This document shows, piece by piece, positions 30,516-39,711 of a DNA stretch of 64,000 nt. Under the pieces are notes generated by a model. The model had not been told where the DNA came from. It saw only the letters and a program-made list of their open reading frames with translations, and searched no databases. How positions within the stretch are numbered: position 1 is the first letter of the stretch; the number at the start of each line of letters is the position of its first letter. The position numbers and the translations under genes were made by a program. Source of the stretch: Parendozoicomonas callyspongiae (GTDB lineage Bacteria; Pseudomonadota; Gammaproteobacteria; Pseudomonadales; Endozoicomonadaceae); contig NZ_JAMFLX010000001.1 of the NCBI RefSeq assembly GCF_023502345.1, positions 273,728 to 337,727 on the forward strand. Direction: 5' to 3'.

Positions 30516-32215
30516 TGAAACATAATCTTCCTTACGCATGGAGAGTCGGCAGCTGGCTGCTGGCTCTTCTTCTCTTCCTTCCCGTTATTGCTCTTATTGT
30601 TGAAGCCTTTGCTCCGAGTGGAGATATCTTCAACCACCTTTGGCGCACAGTACTTGGCAACTATATTGCCAATTCTGCTCTGCTGGTCGCAGGTGTTGGT
30701 GTTCTGGGAACAGTATTGTCTGTCCCTGCAGCCTGGATTATGGCCCGTACAGATATTCCCGGGCGAAAAGTCCTCCAGTGGTTGCTCATATTGCCGTTGG
30801 CCATGCCAGCCTATGTGATTGCCTATATCTACACTGATCTTCTGGAATTCTCCGGACCCATTCAGGGATTATTGCGTCATGTAATGGGGTGGGAATCTGC
30901 GGCAGATTACAGTTTCCCAGAAATCAGAAGTTTGCCTGGGGCTGTGATAGTTCTTTCCCTGGTTCTCTATCCTTATCAGTATCTTCTGGTACGAACAGCA
31001 TTTCTGGAACAGTCCCAAACTCAGGCAATGGCGAGCCGCCTGCTTGGCTGTACTCCTCTTCAGAGTTTTCTTCGAGTTGCCATTCCCATGGCCCGCCCGG
31101 CAATCATCACAGGGCTTGCCTTGATGGGGATGGAGACATTGGCTGACTTTGCCACCGTCAGTTATTTTGCCGTGCCGACGATGACTACGGCTGTTTATGA
31201 CACCTGGCTCGGCTACGGAAGCTTAAGTGCGGCAGCAAGATTATCAGCACTGATGCTGCTTGCCGTTGTTCTCCTGATCTCAATGGAAAAATACAGTCGC
31301 CGTCGCCAGTCTCTGTTTCAAAGAGATTCTGGTTACGATAAGGCATTGCTGATAAAACTCAGTGGCAGTAAGAAGTTTCTGGCTCTGATATGGTGCTGGA
31401 TGCTTGTCGTATTCGGGTTTGTCCTTCCTGCGTTTATGCTGCTGAAGTACCTGCTCAGTTTTTATAAAGTCAGCTCGATCTCAGATCTTCTAGTTGATGG
31501 CACCAACAGCCTTATCGTGGCTGGAAGTACTGCCCTGGCTGCTGCAGCCGCGGCCATTCTCTTTGGTTTTTACCAGCGTTTTCAGCCTGGCATGGTTTCC
31601 CGTATTCCCGGGCGGCTGATTTCAACTGGCTATGCTTTGCCCGGAACAGTGCTGGCTATAGCTGTTTTGATTCCTTTGTCTTTGGCAGACACAGGAATTA
31701 ATGAACTGCTTATAGCTTTAGGGCAAAAACCGGTTGGCCTGGTTTTCAGTGGCTCAATCTTTGCTGTGGTGCTTGCCATGGTTATTCGTTTCTCAGCAAT
31801 AGCTGTCGGGAGCGTTGAGGCCAGCCTGGAACGAATATCTCCTTCTCTCGATATGGCAAGCCGTACGCTGGGGTGCACTATTCCAGGGATGGTGCGGCGG
31901 GTTCATCTGCCACTTATGCGCAAAGGCATACTCACAGGTCTGCTTCTGGTTTTTGTTGAAGCCATGAAAGAACTGCCAGCCGTACTGCTGTTAAGGCCTT
32001 TTAATTTTGAAACGCTGGCGACATCTGTCTTTCAGTATGTATCGGATGAAAAACTGGAGTATGCCGCTCCTGCCGCAATCGCTCTGGTTGTCGCCGGATT
32101 AGTGCCGCTGATAGTTATGAACTGGTCTATGGATAACTCCATGGGTTCTAATTCCCCAGAACCATCACCGCAGCAAACAAAGCAACAGGAGGCGGGGCAT
32201 TTTGAGTGCGCTTGA
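30515..32215 (+). CDS. fbpB: Ferric iron ABC transporter, fused permease
   Basis: 566 residues, about twelve membrane helices in two homologous halves, each with an EAA-like cytoplasmic loop (MASRLLGCTPLQSFLRVAIP and MASRTLGCTIPGMVRRVHLP). This duplicated architecture is that of FbpB/SfuB. Coupled to fbpA by TAATG and overlapping fbpC by 14 bases. Confidence 0.93.
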   Translation: MKHNLPYAWRVGSWLLALLLFLPVIALIVEAFAPSGDIFNHLWRTVLGNYIANSALLVAGVGVLGTVLSVPAAWIMARTDIPGRKVLQWLLILPLAMPAYVIAYIYTDLLEFSGPIQGLLRHVMGWESAADYSFPEIRSLPGAVIVLSLVLYPYQYLLVRTAFLEQSQTQAMASRLLGCTPLQSFLRVAIPMARPAIITGLALMGMETLADFATVSYFAVPTMTTAVYDTWLGYGSLSAAARLSALMLLAVVLLISMEKYSRRRQSLFQRDSGYDKALLIKLSGSKKFLALIWCWMLVVFGFVLPAFMLLKYLLSFYKVSSISDLLVDGTNSLIVAGSTALAAAAAAILFGFYQRFQPGMVSRIPGRLISTGYALPGTVLAIAVLIPLSLADTGINELLIALGQKPVGLVFSGSIFAVVLAMVIRFSAIAVGSVEASLERISPSLDMASRTLGCTIPGMVRRVHLPLMRKGILTGLLLVFVEAMKELPAVLLLRPFNFETLATSVFQYVSDEKLEYAAPAAIALVVAGLVPLIVMNWSMDNSMGSNSPEPSPQQTKQQEAGHFECA

Positions 32216-32882
32216 TATTAAGGGATTAACCTGCAGTTATGGTCTGACCAGGGTTATTAGCGATCTCAATCTCAAGATTGCTAATGGTGAAATCATCTGC
32301 CTGCTGGGGAAGAGTGGTTGCGGAAAAAGCACGCTGCTTAAAGCCATATCTGGTTTGCTCCAGCCTGAAAATGGAAGTATCACTGTTCACGATACTCTGG
32401 TGAGCTCTTCTGAAATGATGGTTTCTCCCGAGAACAGAAACATTGGTATGATCTTTCAGGATTATGCTTTGTTTCCTCATCTGGATGTTTTCCATAACGT
32501 GGCTTTTGGGTTGAAAGGGCAGCCTCGCTCAGACATTAAAAAGAGAGTGCAGGAAATGCTTGAGCTGGTAAGCCTGGAAGGGCTTGAGAAAAGATATCCT
32601 CACGAGCTTTCCGGAGGACAGCAGCAGCGGGTGGCCATAGCCCGTTCTCTTGCAAGAAAACCTTCTCTTCTTTTGCTGGATGAGCCTTTCTCCAACATCG
32701 ACAGCGAAGTACGCCAGCGACTGATCAGAGATATTCGTCAGATCCTGAAACAACAACATGTTGCCGCATTGTTTGTAACTCATAGCAAGGAAGAGGGTCT
32801 GGATTTTGCGGATTCAGTTGCCACTATGGAGCAGGGTCGTATACGGCATGTGACCACAGCAAAAGAAGTTTCCTCCATATAA
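32202..32882 (+). CDS. fbpC: Ferric iron ABC transporter, ATP-binding protein
   Basis: 226 residues with Walker A GKSGCGKST, the Q-loop region GMIFQDYALFPHL, the ABC signature LSGGQQQR and Walker B LLLLDEPFSN. It is shorter than FbpC proteins of about 350 residues because it stops after the nucleotide-binding domain and lacks the C-terminal regulatory domain. The TTG start at 32202 lies inside the end of fbpB behind AGGAGG at 32187-32192. Confidence 0.92.
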   Translation: MSALDIKGLTCSYGLTRVISDLNLKIANGEIICLLGKSGCGKSTLLKAISGLLQPENGSITVHDTLVSSSEMMVSPENRNIGMIFQDYALFPHLDVFHNVAFGLKGQPRSDIKKRVQEMLELVSLEGLEKRYPHELSGGQQQRVAIARSLARKPSLLLLDEPFSNIDSEVRQRLIRDIRQILKQQHVAALFVTHSKEEGLDFADSVATMEQGRIRHVTTAKEVSSI

Positions 32883-32907
32883 AAAAGGCCATGCTATGCA
32901 TGGCCTT
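32881..32907 (-). terminator. Terminator of the BCCT cluster (minus strand), also behind fbpC
   Basis: Perfect 11-bp stem (32884-32894 with 32898-32907 and neighbouring T) around TAT. On the minus strand it runs into TTTTTT, so it best fits the end of the BCCT transporter gene. Confidence 0.8.
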
Positions 32908-32939
32908 TCCAAGTAGAGAAAACTGAAAACGGGTAAAGT

Positions 32940-34550
32940 TTACGCCGCTACAGCCTCCTTGAGAGGCTCTTCACCCTCAGCAGTTTCAACAGCTGTGTCA
33001 GTCAGCTTGTGCATGTTCTCAATTTCCATGGAAGTCATGTGGCCGTAGTCTTCACGCATGTACACGAAAGTCTTGTACAGCATGTAGGAAGTGAGAAGGA
33101 GCAGAGGTAGTGCGAAGATCAGAATTGCAGCCTGCATGGAGCCTACCGGCGCATTTACCGATATAAACACAGCCGGGATAGCAACAATTACCAGACACCA
33201 GAAAATCTTCAGAGCGGTAGCCGGGTTATTGTTCTTATTCAGTTTCTTCTGTGTCTGACAGGCCACTGTAAATACGGAACCGTCCAGGGTGGTTACCAGA
33301 AGCAGGAAGGTTGCAACGATAAACAGGCACAGAATTATTGAAGAGAGAGGAAGCGTATTCAAAGACTGAACAATGGACTGGCTGGCCTGACCGTCGGAAA
33401 CCATCTGGCTGATATTCACCTTACCGTCCAGCTGCGTCTTCATCATGAAGGAACCTACGATGGAGAACAGCGCTGCAATACCGGCAGTACCACCACCAAT
33501 CATGCAGACGATAACTTCACGGATGGTGCGGCCTTTGGAAACCTTGGTGGTGAACACACACATCAGCGGAATGAAGATCATCCAGTAAGCCCAGAAGTAG
33601 GCAGTCCAGTTCTGTGGGAAACCAGCTTTCTCAATAGCGTCTGTGTACAGACTCATCTTCACAAAGTTGGAAGCCCAGATCGCGATGGAGGAACTGGTGT
33701 TTTCCAGGATGAACTGGGTTGGACCCATGATCAGGATGTAAACCGCAAGGGCAACAATGCAGTAAGTGCCGTAGCTACTGATGTTCTGCATACCTTTCTC
33801 AATACCGAGGAAGGAGCTCATGATCAGCAGAGCTGCAACAATTGCTACCATTCCCAACTTCAGCGCCAGCGTGTCTGCAATACCGGTCAGCAGAGAAACC
33901 GCAGCAGAAATAATGGGAACACCCAGGGAGAGAACGATAATCAGGCCGAATACCAGGGCGATCGGGTAAGTGATATCGATGATGCGTGCAACAACGGAAC
34001 CGGAGCTGCTGTTACCCATCATGTTTTTCACAATATCACTGATCTTGAGAGAGCCTGATTTACGGATATAAAACGCATACATAACCGGAATGGCTGTAAT
34101 CGCGTAAATCGCCCAGGCAGTTATGCCCCAGTGGTGCAGGCTGTAGGTGACAGCCCATTCGTGCGCCAGGGTGCTGCCGGCTTCAATGGCGAATGGAGGA
34201 GTCTTGATATAGTAAGACCATTCCAGGAAGGCCCAGTAAACAGTACCGGAACCAACACCCGCCAGCGCCATCATGGTGATGTAGGCAAAGGTAGAGAACT
34301 CGGGCTTCTCATTACCCATACGGATGCTGCCGTATTTACTGAAGCAGAAGAAAGCGCCAATAATCACCAGGCCAAAGGCATACCACAGGATTGGGGTACC
34401 CAGGTTACTGGCAATCAAAGTAAAAATATCACCGGCAACGCCAATGGCGGTTTCAGTGTTTGTCAGAAAGAACCAGGAGATCGCACTCACAATTACCATT
34501 GAGACCGCGATCGTGACCTTATCGAAATTTCCGCTCGTCTGTGTCGTCAT
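32940..34550 (-). CDS. BCCT-family transporter (betaine/carnitine/choline type)
   Basis: 536 residues, about twelve membrane helices. Family signatures include GVGSGTVYWAFLEWSYYIKT and the Trp-rich segment WTAYFWAYWMIFIPLM. BCCT proteins import quaternary ammonium compounds, driven by Na+ or H+ or by exchange; the substrate here is unknown. It has AGGAG upstream of ATG 34550 and is last in a minus-strand cluster with an enolase-superfamily enzyme and an FAD oxidoreductase, suggesting uptake for catabolism rather than osmoprotection. Confidence 0.92.
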   Translation of the reverse strand: MTTQTSGNFDKVTIAVSMVIVSAISWFFLTNTETAIGVAGDIFTLIASNLGTPILWYAFGLVIIGAFFCFSKYGSIRMGNEKPEFSTFAYITMMALAGVGSGTVYWAFLEWSYYIKTPPFAIEAGSTLAHEWAVTYSLHHWGITAWAIYAITAIPVMYAFYIRKSGSLKISDIVKNMMGNSSSGSVVARIIDITYPIALVFGLIIVLSLGVPIISAAVSLLTGIADTLALKLGMVAIVAALLIMSSFLGIEKGMQNISSYGTYCIVALAVYILIMGPTQFILENTSSSIAIWASNFVKMSLYTDAIEKAGFPQNWTAYFWAYWMIFIPLMCVFTTKVSKGRTIREVIVCMIGGGTAGIAALFSIVGSFMMKTQLDGKVNISQMVSDGQASQSIVQSLNTLPLSSIILCLFIVATFLLLVTTLDGSVFTVACQTQKKLNKNNNPATALKIFWCLVIVAIPAVFISVNAPVGSMQAAILIFALPLLLLTSYMLYKTFVYMREDYGHMTSMEIENMHKLTDTAVETAEGEEPLKEAVAA

Positions 34551-34612
34551 GTTTAACTCCTATGCATTCACCCACTTCCCTGTAAGCAAATACGGGGACA
34601 GCCTTTTGGTAG

Positions 34613-35737
34613 TTATTCGATGATGTAACTCAGAATGGATGCGTCACGTACCGCAGCCCAATCCATCTCAACGCCCAGACCATCGCCTTCAGGGGCGTGA
34701 ACAAAGCCTTCTTTGTCGGTGCGAATCACATTCTTGGCACCGTACTCGAAGTTCTCGTAAGGGAATGCCTGCTCGAAGTACACACCGTTGTTGTGTGCCA
34801 GGGCCACATGCAGGTTGGCCGCCTGGGTAATGGTGTAACCCCAGGATTGGATTTCCAGAGGCTTGCCGTGAGCTTCAGCGATAGCGAAGCACTTGTTCAG
34901 AGGAGTAATACCGCCGCAGACAGTGGCGTCCTGACGAACATCGGACCACATGTCGTTTGCCAGAGCATATTCAACTTCAGGCAGGGTCAGCAGGCAGTTA
35001 CCGTGGCTGGAAATTTCGATATTGGTTTCTTTAACCAGCTTCTGGTAAGTCTTGAAGTCGTAGTCGGAGCAGGGCGCTTCGTACCAGTACCAGCCCAGTT
35101 CGTCGAGCAGTTTGGCCATCTTCAGGGACTGCTCGCCGTTGTAGTACATGGCAGTGTCGAGCATCAGCTCAATGCCGCGCCCCTTGAAGTGTTCATCAAC
35201 AGCCTTTACCAGAGGAACATCTTTCTCAAAGACACAGTGACAGTGCAGCTTAACGGCAGTGAAGCCTTCATCAATACACTTCTCGATGAAGTCGAAGTAT
35301 TCCTGATGGCTGTGGAACAGAGGAGTAGATGCGTAAGACAGCATCTTGTTGCGAGCGCCGCCCAGCATCATGTAGATAGGCATGCCGAACTTCTTACCCT
35401 TGATATCCCAGGCGGCGATATCGAAAGGAGATTTGGCAACCAGGCCACCCCAGGTGCAGCGACCCTGCAGCCAGGTATGGAACTGCTCAGTCATCAGAGC
35501 GTTCTTGCCGATCATGCCGGGAGTAACGCTCTTCATGGCTTCCAGCACACACTTGTCGAAGTCTTCTTCGGTGTAGCTGATGGTTGCGCCAACACCTTCC
35601 AGACCATCATCAGTGATCAGGCGAACGATGTTGTTGGTGTAGTACAGAGGCTCCTGGTCATCCGCCCAGGGTACTGGGTCAGCTTTGCGGTCAGCGACAG
35701 CGTACAGTTCAATTCGTTTTATATTGCTTTGTTTCAC
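34613..35737 (-). CDS. Enolase-superfamily protein (mandelate racemase/muconate lactonizing enzyme-like)
   Basis: 374 residues with the capping domain and barrel of the superfamily. Lined up with mandelate racemase numbering, the first two metal ligands are kept (Asp194, Glu220) and Asp270 is present. The third ligand (Glu247 in mandelate racemase) is Asn247 in SSHGN. The second Lys of the KxK motif is His165 (KLH), and the catalytic His297 is Gln297 in IQSWG. Chemistry therefore probably differs from classical racemases and dehydratases. GTG start at 35737 with GGAG upstream. It sits 62 bases from the BCCT transporter gene and about 100 from the FAD gene. Confidence 0.82.
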   Translation of the reverse strand: MKQSNIKRIELYAVADRKADPVPWADDQEPLYYTNNIVRLITDDGLEGVGATISYTEEDFDKCVLEAMKSVTPGMIGKNALMTEQFHTWLQGRCTWGGLVAKSPFDIAAWDIKGKKFGMPIYMMLGGARNKMLSYASTPLFHSHQEYFDFIEKCIDEGFTAVKLHCHCVFEKDVPLVKAVDEHFKGRGIELMLDTAMYYNGEQSLKMAKLLDELGWYWYEAPCSDYDFKTYQKLVKETNIEISSHGNCLLTLPEVEYALANDMWSDVRQDATVCGGITPLNKCFAIAEAHGKPLEIQSWGYTITQAANLHVALAHNNGVYFEQAFPYENFEYGAKNVIRTDKEGFVHAPEGDGLGVEMDWAAVRDASILSYIIE

Positions 35738-35839
35738 TCTTATACTCCAGGTCGTGCTGGGAGAGATCTCCCGATCCAGCGGCGCAACTCTGTGGAAGGG
35801 GGGGCGTGAACCGCTGGCGAAAAAGAGGTCTTAAAGCGC

Positions 35840-37195
35840 TCAGATGTGGCTGCCTGCAGCCACCATCTGATCTCTAACGTCCTTGCCACTCAGCTCACGG
35901 AAGCTGATGTTGTTTTTCAGGGACAGCACACAGGCCTGACCGGCTGCGTGGCCATATTCAAAGGTCTGTGCGGTAACACGGGCAGAAGCGAGAGCTTCGT
36001 GCTCTGCAGAGAGACAGCGGCCGGCAACAATGATGTTTTCGCCAAACCTGGGCAGCAGTGTGCCGTAAGGTACGTCGTACCAGTCTTCAATCAGCCAGTG
36101 CAGTTTGGGTTTGGTGCCGGAGTGCAGTTCGATCGGCCAGGGGCTGCGGCAGATGCTGTCTTCATATTTACGACAGTTGACGACATCGTCGTTGCTGAGC
36201 TTGTCGACACCTTCAATAGAACGGGTCTGGCGGATACCAACTTCAACACTGGTATCAACCACGTAGGATTCTTCACAACCTGGAACAAAGTTTTTCAGGA
36301 AACGGGCATATTCCCGCATCTGCTTACGGCCGAAGACTTCAGCTTCAGTGAAATCAACCGGATCAATTACGTTCAGTACACGTCCATCCTGTCCGGCCAG
36401 ACGGGTTGCGTTGACCATCAGTTCGCCAGGACGTGTGGTTGGGAAGATCCAGATTTTGTGGCGGGGCAGGGCGTATTCACCGGAGGCGTTCAGCTCAAGG
36501 ATCTTGGCGGTCATATCCGGTGGACAGATGGTGTCTTCGCCGTAGTAATCGAGGTAGGTGTTCATATCGACACCACCCAAGCGGAAGAACATGGTGGGAT
36601 TCTGGATAACACCGTTATCCCCGAAGAAGTATTCACCACCTGCACGGGCAACAACAGCAGCGTCGCCGCTGGCATCAATAATGCGTTTTGCCAGAATAAT
36701 GGTGCGGCCGGCGTTGGATTCAACGACAACACCTTTATAGGTTTGGTCATCCATGACCACGCCTGTTACGGCGGAGTGGTAAAAGATTTCTACCCCAGCT
36801 TCCATTAGCATTTCATCTGCGACTTCACGCCACATTAAAGGGTCGTGGGTTACGGTGAAGGTTTTGCCGTAACGCAGCGGTTCGGTGACACCACCCTTTG
36901 CTTTTAAGTTCTGACGGAACTCTTCGGTGAATCCGAATACAACCTGTTCCGGGGCTTTAGCGGGATCATCGCTTCCGAGATACATGCCACAGATTGTGCC
37001 GGACATACCGGCTACCGCTGAACCGCCACAAAAGCCATATTTCTCAATCAGAGCTGTTTTCAGTCCGTTGCGGCCACAGGTTGTTGCGGCTGCCACACCA
37101 GCTGAACCTCCGCCAACAACCAGAACATCCAGCTCCCGCAGTACCGGCAGGTCTGAAATTTCGTTAAGCCGGCTTTCTAGTTTCCAGCCTTTCAT
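35840..37195 (-). CDS. FAD-dependent oxidoreductase
   Basis: 451 residues. The FAD dinucleotide motif GGGSAG is at residues 28-33, a second glycine/Asp segment IIDASGDAAVVARAG follows, and ENIIVAGRCLSAEHEALAS near the end resembles the PF12831-type FAD_oxidored family. Substrate unknown; the cluster context suggests oxidation of a compound imported by the BCCT transporter. AGAGG precedes ATG 37195. First gene of the cluster, with operator-like sequences upstream. Confidence 0.85.
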   Translation of the reverse strand: MKGWKLESRLNEISDLPVLRELDVLVVGGGSAGVAAATTCGRNGLKTALIEKYGFCGGSAVAGMSGTICGMYLGSDDPAKAPEQVVFGFTEEFRQNLKAKGGVTEPLRYGKTFTVTHDPLMWREVADEMLMEAGVEIFYHSAVTGVVMDDQTYKGVVVESNAGRTIILAKRIIDASGDAAVVARAGGEYFFGDNGVIQNPTMFFRLGGVDMNTYLDYYGEDTICPPDMTAKILELNASGEYALPRHKIWIFPTTRPGELMVNATRLAGQDGRVLNVIDPVDFTEAEVFGRKQMREYARFLKNFVPGCEESYVVDTSVEVGIRQTRSIEGVDKLSNDDVVNCRKYEDSICRSPWPIELHSGTKPKLHWLIEDWYDVPYGTLLPRFGENIIVAGRCLSAEHEALASARVTAQTFEYGHAAGQACVLSLKNNISFRELSGKDVRDQMVAAGSHI

Positions 37196-37220
37196 GACAA
37201 CCTCTTATTCTAAAATGCAT

Positions 37221-37242
37221 CTGATATATCAGTGGTGTACAA
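37221..37242. promoter_or_regulatory. Candidate GntR operator upstream of the FAD oxidoreductase
   Basis: A 12-bp perfect palindrome (CTGATATATCAG, 37221-37232) runs into TGGTGTACAA (37233-37242), whose complement TTGTACACCA resembles FadR-subfamily GntR sites. The nearby GntR gene is the natural candidate binder. Confidence 0.4.
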
Positions 37243-37385
37243 ATAATATTCTGCTGGTCGTATCAGTGGCTTGACGCATATCAACAAACGAGAAAAGAGG
37301 ACTGGTTAATGTCTAATCGCCTTGGAGTGGAAGGCTCTTTTAAAGCGTTTAGTCGTTTGAAACTCGGGACAGGAGTTAAGAATTC

Positions 37386-37652
37386 GTGAATCCCTATGAT
37401 GCAGTCGGGCTGGTAGGTGTTATTACGTACCTCACACCTTTCGTTTTGGTGCAGATGAAAAAGATGGAACCGAATGAACTGTCTTATTCGCTACTGAACC
37501 TGTGCGGCTCTTCATGTTTTCTTATTTCTTTGACCAATGACTTTAACCTTTCAGCAGCCATTGCTAATACAATATGGGTCTGCTTCAGTTTGCTGGGGAT
37601 TTTCCGTTTCTTTAGGGACCGAACCAGAGAAAAGCAACTGCAGGTCTCCTAG
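37386..37652 (+). CDS. Small membrane protein, CBU_0592-like
   Basis: 88 residues with three hydrophobic segments and the pattern GLVGVITYLTPF, then LLNLCGSSCFLISL and IANTIWVCFSLLGIFRF, resembling the CBU_0592-like family of small inner-membrane proteins of unknown function. GTG start at 37386 behind AGGAG. It sits between the catabolic cluster and its GntR regulator. Confidence 0.7.
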   Translation: MNPYDAVGLVGVITYLTPFVLVQMKKMEPNELSYSLLNLCGSSCFLISLTNDFNLSAAIANTIWVCFSLLGIFRFFRDRTREKQLQVS

Positions 37653-37697
37653 CGTTATCTGGCACGGCAGGTAGTAGTTGTGCTGTCAGAATAAATA

Positions 37698-37727
37698 AAC
37701 CTGTATGGAACAGCTGCCATACAGGTT
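37698..37727 (+). terminator. Hairpin after the small membrane protein gene
   Basis: Perfect 11-bp stem (37698-37708 with 37717-37727) and an 8-base loop, 25 bases before the GntR start. No long T run follows; it may be a weak terminator or part of the GntR promoter region. Confidence 0.5.
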
Positions 37728-37751
37728 GGCATTGTGATTAATTGAGAATTT

Positions 37752-38390
37752 ATGGGTCCTGAAAAGTCGTTGACAGATATTGCCTGTGAACAACTGGAGA
37801 GAATGATTGTTTTCCAGGAGTTGAAACCAGGCATGATGTATTCAGAAAAAAAACTGGCAGAGCTGATGGATGTCGGGAGAACACCCGTCAGGGAAGCTCT
37901 GCAGAAACTGGCGTGGGAGCAAATGGTGGTTATCCACCCTCGCAGAGGAATTCAAATACCGGTTGTTTCTGTTGAAAGTCAGTTGAAGCTTCTTGAAGTG
38001 CGGCGTCCACTGGAAGCTCTCTGTGTGAAGCTTGCTGCACAGCGGGCCACACTGGAACAGAAAGCTGAGATGAAAAATCTGGCTGATGGCATTATGCAGT
38101 GTGCCAAGTACCATGAAGACGAACACTTCATGGATCACCTGCGCGGTTGCCATGAAGCGCTGGTTGAGGCTGCCCGAAACGAATACATCAGCAAGGTTAT
38201 GCGCCCGCTGCAGGGACCATCCCGATTGTTCTGGTTCCGTCACCGTGAAAGCAATACCGACCACCCGGCCAGTCTGCACGCCGCGATCATGAACCGGGTT
38301 GCTGCTGGTGACAGTGAAGGTGCTGAAGATGCATCAAACACCCTGATTCAATATCTGTCTGACTTTGCTGTTGCCCGCCTGAGGATGTGA
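37752..38390 (+). CDS. GntR-family regulator, FCD (FadR) type
   Basis: 212 residues. The N-terminal winged helix (residues 10-75) contains KKLAELMDVGRTPVREALQK, and the C-terminal all-helical FCD domain includes the metal-binding-type pattern with RGCHEALVEAARN and HPASLHAAI. Probably regulates the adjacent minus-strand BCCT/enolase/FAD cluster. Weak ribosome site before ATG 37752. Confidence 0.9.
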   Translation: MGPEKSLTDIACEQLERMIVFQELKPGMMYSEKKLAELMDVGRTPVREALQKLAWEQMVVIHPRRGIQIPVVSVESQLKLLEVRRPLEALCVKLAAQRATLEQKAEMKNLADGIMQCAKYHEDEHFMDHLRGCHEALVEAARNEYISKVMRPLQGPSRLFWFRHRESNTDHPASLHAAIMNRVAAGDSEGAEDASNTLIQYLSDFAVARLRM

Positions 38391-38489
38391 TTTTAAGTCG
38401 ACCGACATTGGGGCCGTTGGCTTGCCTAAACAAAAGCTGAAGCTATAAATACAAAGCAAAGTGGCAAGCCATGGCTTCTGGTCATCTGA

Positions 38490-39128
38490 ATGTCGGTGGA
38501 TGAAAACTCTGATTTCAACAAAACGGCAAATGGGAATCATCTCTGTCCCGATTGTGATCTTCTTCTCAGTTATGATGATCTGCTTCCTGGTAATGCCGGG
38601 AAAACTCTTCGCTGCCCCAGGTGCCACCACCACTTTCGCTGTTTGAGTGGCTCTCTTTCTACATGTCGCGCTTTAACTCTGTCCGGGTTGATTCTCTACA
38701 TTCCTGCCAACCTGGAACCCATTCTTGAGATTGAATTAAGCGGTCAGCCTAGTGCTAATACTGTGATATCGGGCGTTGCTGCTCTCTGGGAAGGAGGGCT
38801 TTTCCTTGTTGCTGTTGTGGTGTGTTTATTTGCATTGGTTGTTCCCCTTCTTCGGCTGGTTATTCTGGGCTTAGTCCTTCTTCCTCAAAACGTTTTTGAT
38901 CGTGAAACCGGTTGTTCCCTGATGCGATGTCATCACCTTCTACATGGCTGGGGGATGATGGATATCTTTTTGCTGGGTTCTCTTATAGCAATTATCAAAA
39001 TTCAGGACTTTGCCGAGGTTATGCCTGGACCTGGAATGCTTTGCCTGGGCCTGATGATGTTTATGGAAATGCTGGCTTCGCGAAAACTGCCTGTTGAACA
39101 GCTGTGGGCAGGGTTTAGTCATGAATAA
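38490..39128 (+). CDS. PqiA-like membrane protein, first half
   Basis: 212 residues: a zinc-ribbon N-terminus (Cys19, Cys22, Cys42, Cys45) and four membrane helices of the paraquat-inducible protein A fold. In E. coli PqiA and YebS/LetA two such modules are fused; here they are separate genes. It works with the following MCE protein in lipid movement between the two membranes. Its last eight bases overlap the next gene. Confidence 0.87.
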   Translation: MSVDENSDFNKTANGNHLCPDCDLLLSYDDLLPGNAGKTLRCPRCHHHFRCLSGSLSTCRALTLSGLILYIPANLEPILEIELSGQPSANTVISGVAALWEGGLFLVAVVVCLFALVVPLLRLVILGLVLLPQNVFDRETGCSLMRCHHLLHGWGMMDIFLLGSLIAIIKIQDFAEVMPGPGMLCLGLMMFMEMLASRKLPVEQLWAGFSHE

Positions 39129-39711
39129 ACCTGCCCGCATTTGCAGTACCTGTCACCTGACAAGTATCACCAGCAATGCATTTTGTCCCCGTTGTCGACA
39201 AAAGCTCTATGTTCGAAAACCGGACAGCCTGAAAAGAACCTTGGCTCTACTTTTGAGCGCAACTCTGCTCTATATCCCTGCTAATGTGCTTCCCATCATG
39301 ATCATCGAAAAAATGGGACAGGGGAAAAGCGACACAATCATGACTGGAGTTATAGCTCTGGCTGGCAGCGGCATGGTTCCTATAGCGATTGTGGTCTTTG
39401 TGGCAAGTATCGTGGTGCCGCTGTTCAAGATTATTGGGATAACCCTTTTGCTCCTGCATGCTTCGGGTTTATGGCATGGCAACACATTAAGGCTGCAGAA
39501 ACTCTACCGCTTTATTGACTGGGTTGGTCGCTGGTCCATGCTGGATATTTTCATGATTTCCGTACTTATCTCTTTGGTGCAGTTCCGGATTCTGAGCATC
39601 TATGCGGGGCAGGGAGCAACAGCTTTTGCGGCTGTTGTCGTATTAACCATGTTGGCCAGTCACACTTTTGATTCCCGTCTGCTTTGGGATAGATGGCAAG
39701 CCCATGAGTGA
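39121..39711 (+). CDS. PqiA-like membrane protein, second half
   Basis: 196 residues from ATG 39121, again a zinc ribbon (Cys8, Cys11, Cys22, Cys25) followed by four membrane helices (ATLLYIPANVLPIMII and others). It resembles the first PqiA-like gene and together they correspond to one full-length PqiA/LetA. The frame is open to 39094 but the GGCAGGG site fits 39121. Overlaps the MCE gene by eight bases. Confidence 0.87.
   Translation: MNKPARICSTCHLTSITSNAFCPRCRQKLYVRKPDSLKRTLALLLSATLLYIPANVLPIMIIEKMGQGKSDTIMTGVIALAGSGMVPIAIVVFVASIVVPLFKIIGITLLLLHASGLWHGNTLRLQKLYRFIDWVGRWSMLDIFMISVLISLVQFRILSIYAGQGATAFAAVVVLTMLASHTFDSRLLWDRWQAHE

Noticed and set aside
34697..36808. Long open frames on the plus strand opposite the enolase-like and FAD genes (370 and 320 codons)
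   Set aside because: Both lie fully antisense to well-supported genes, have no ribosome site or recognisable motifs, and reflect the codon bias of the true genes.
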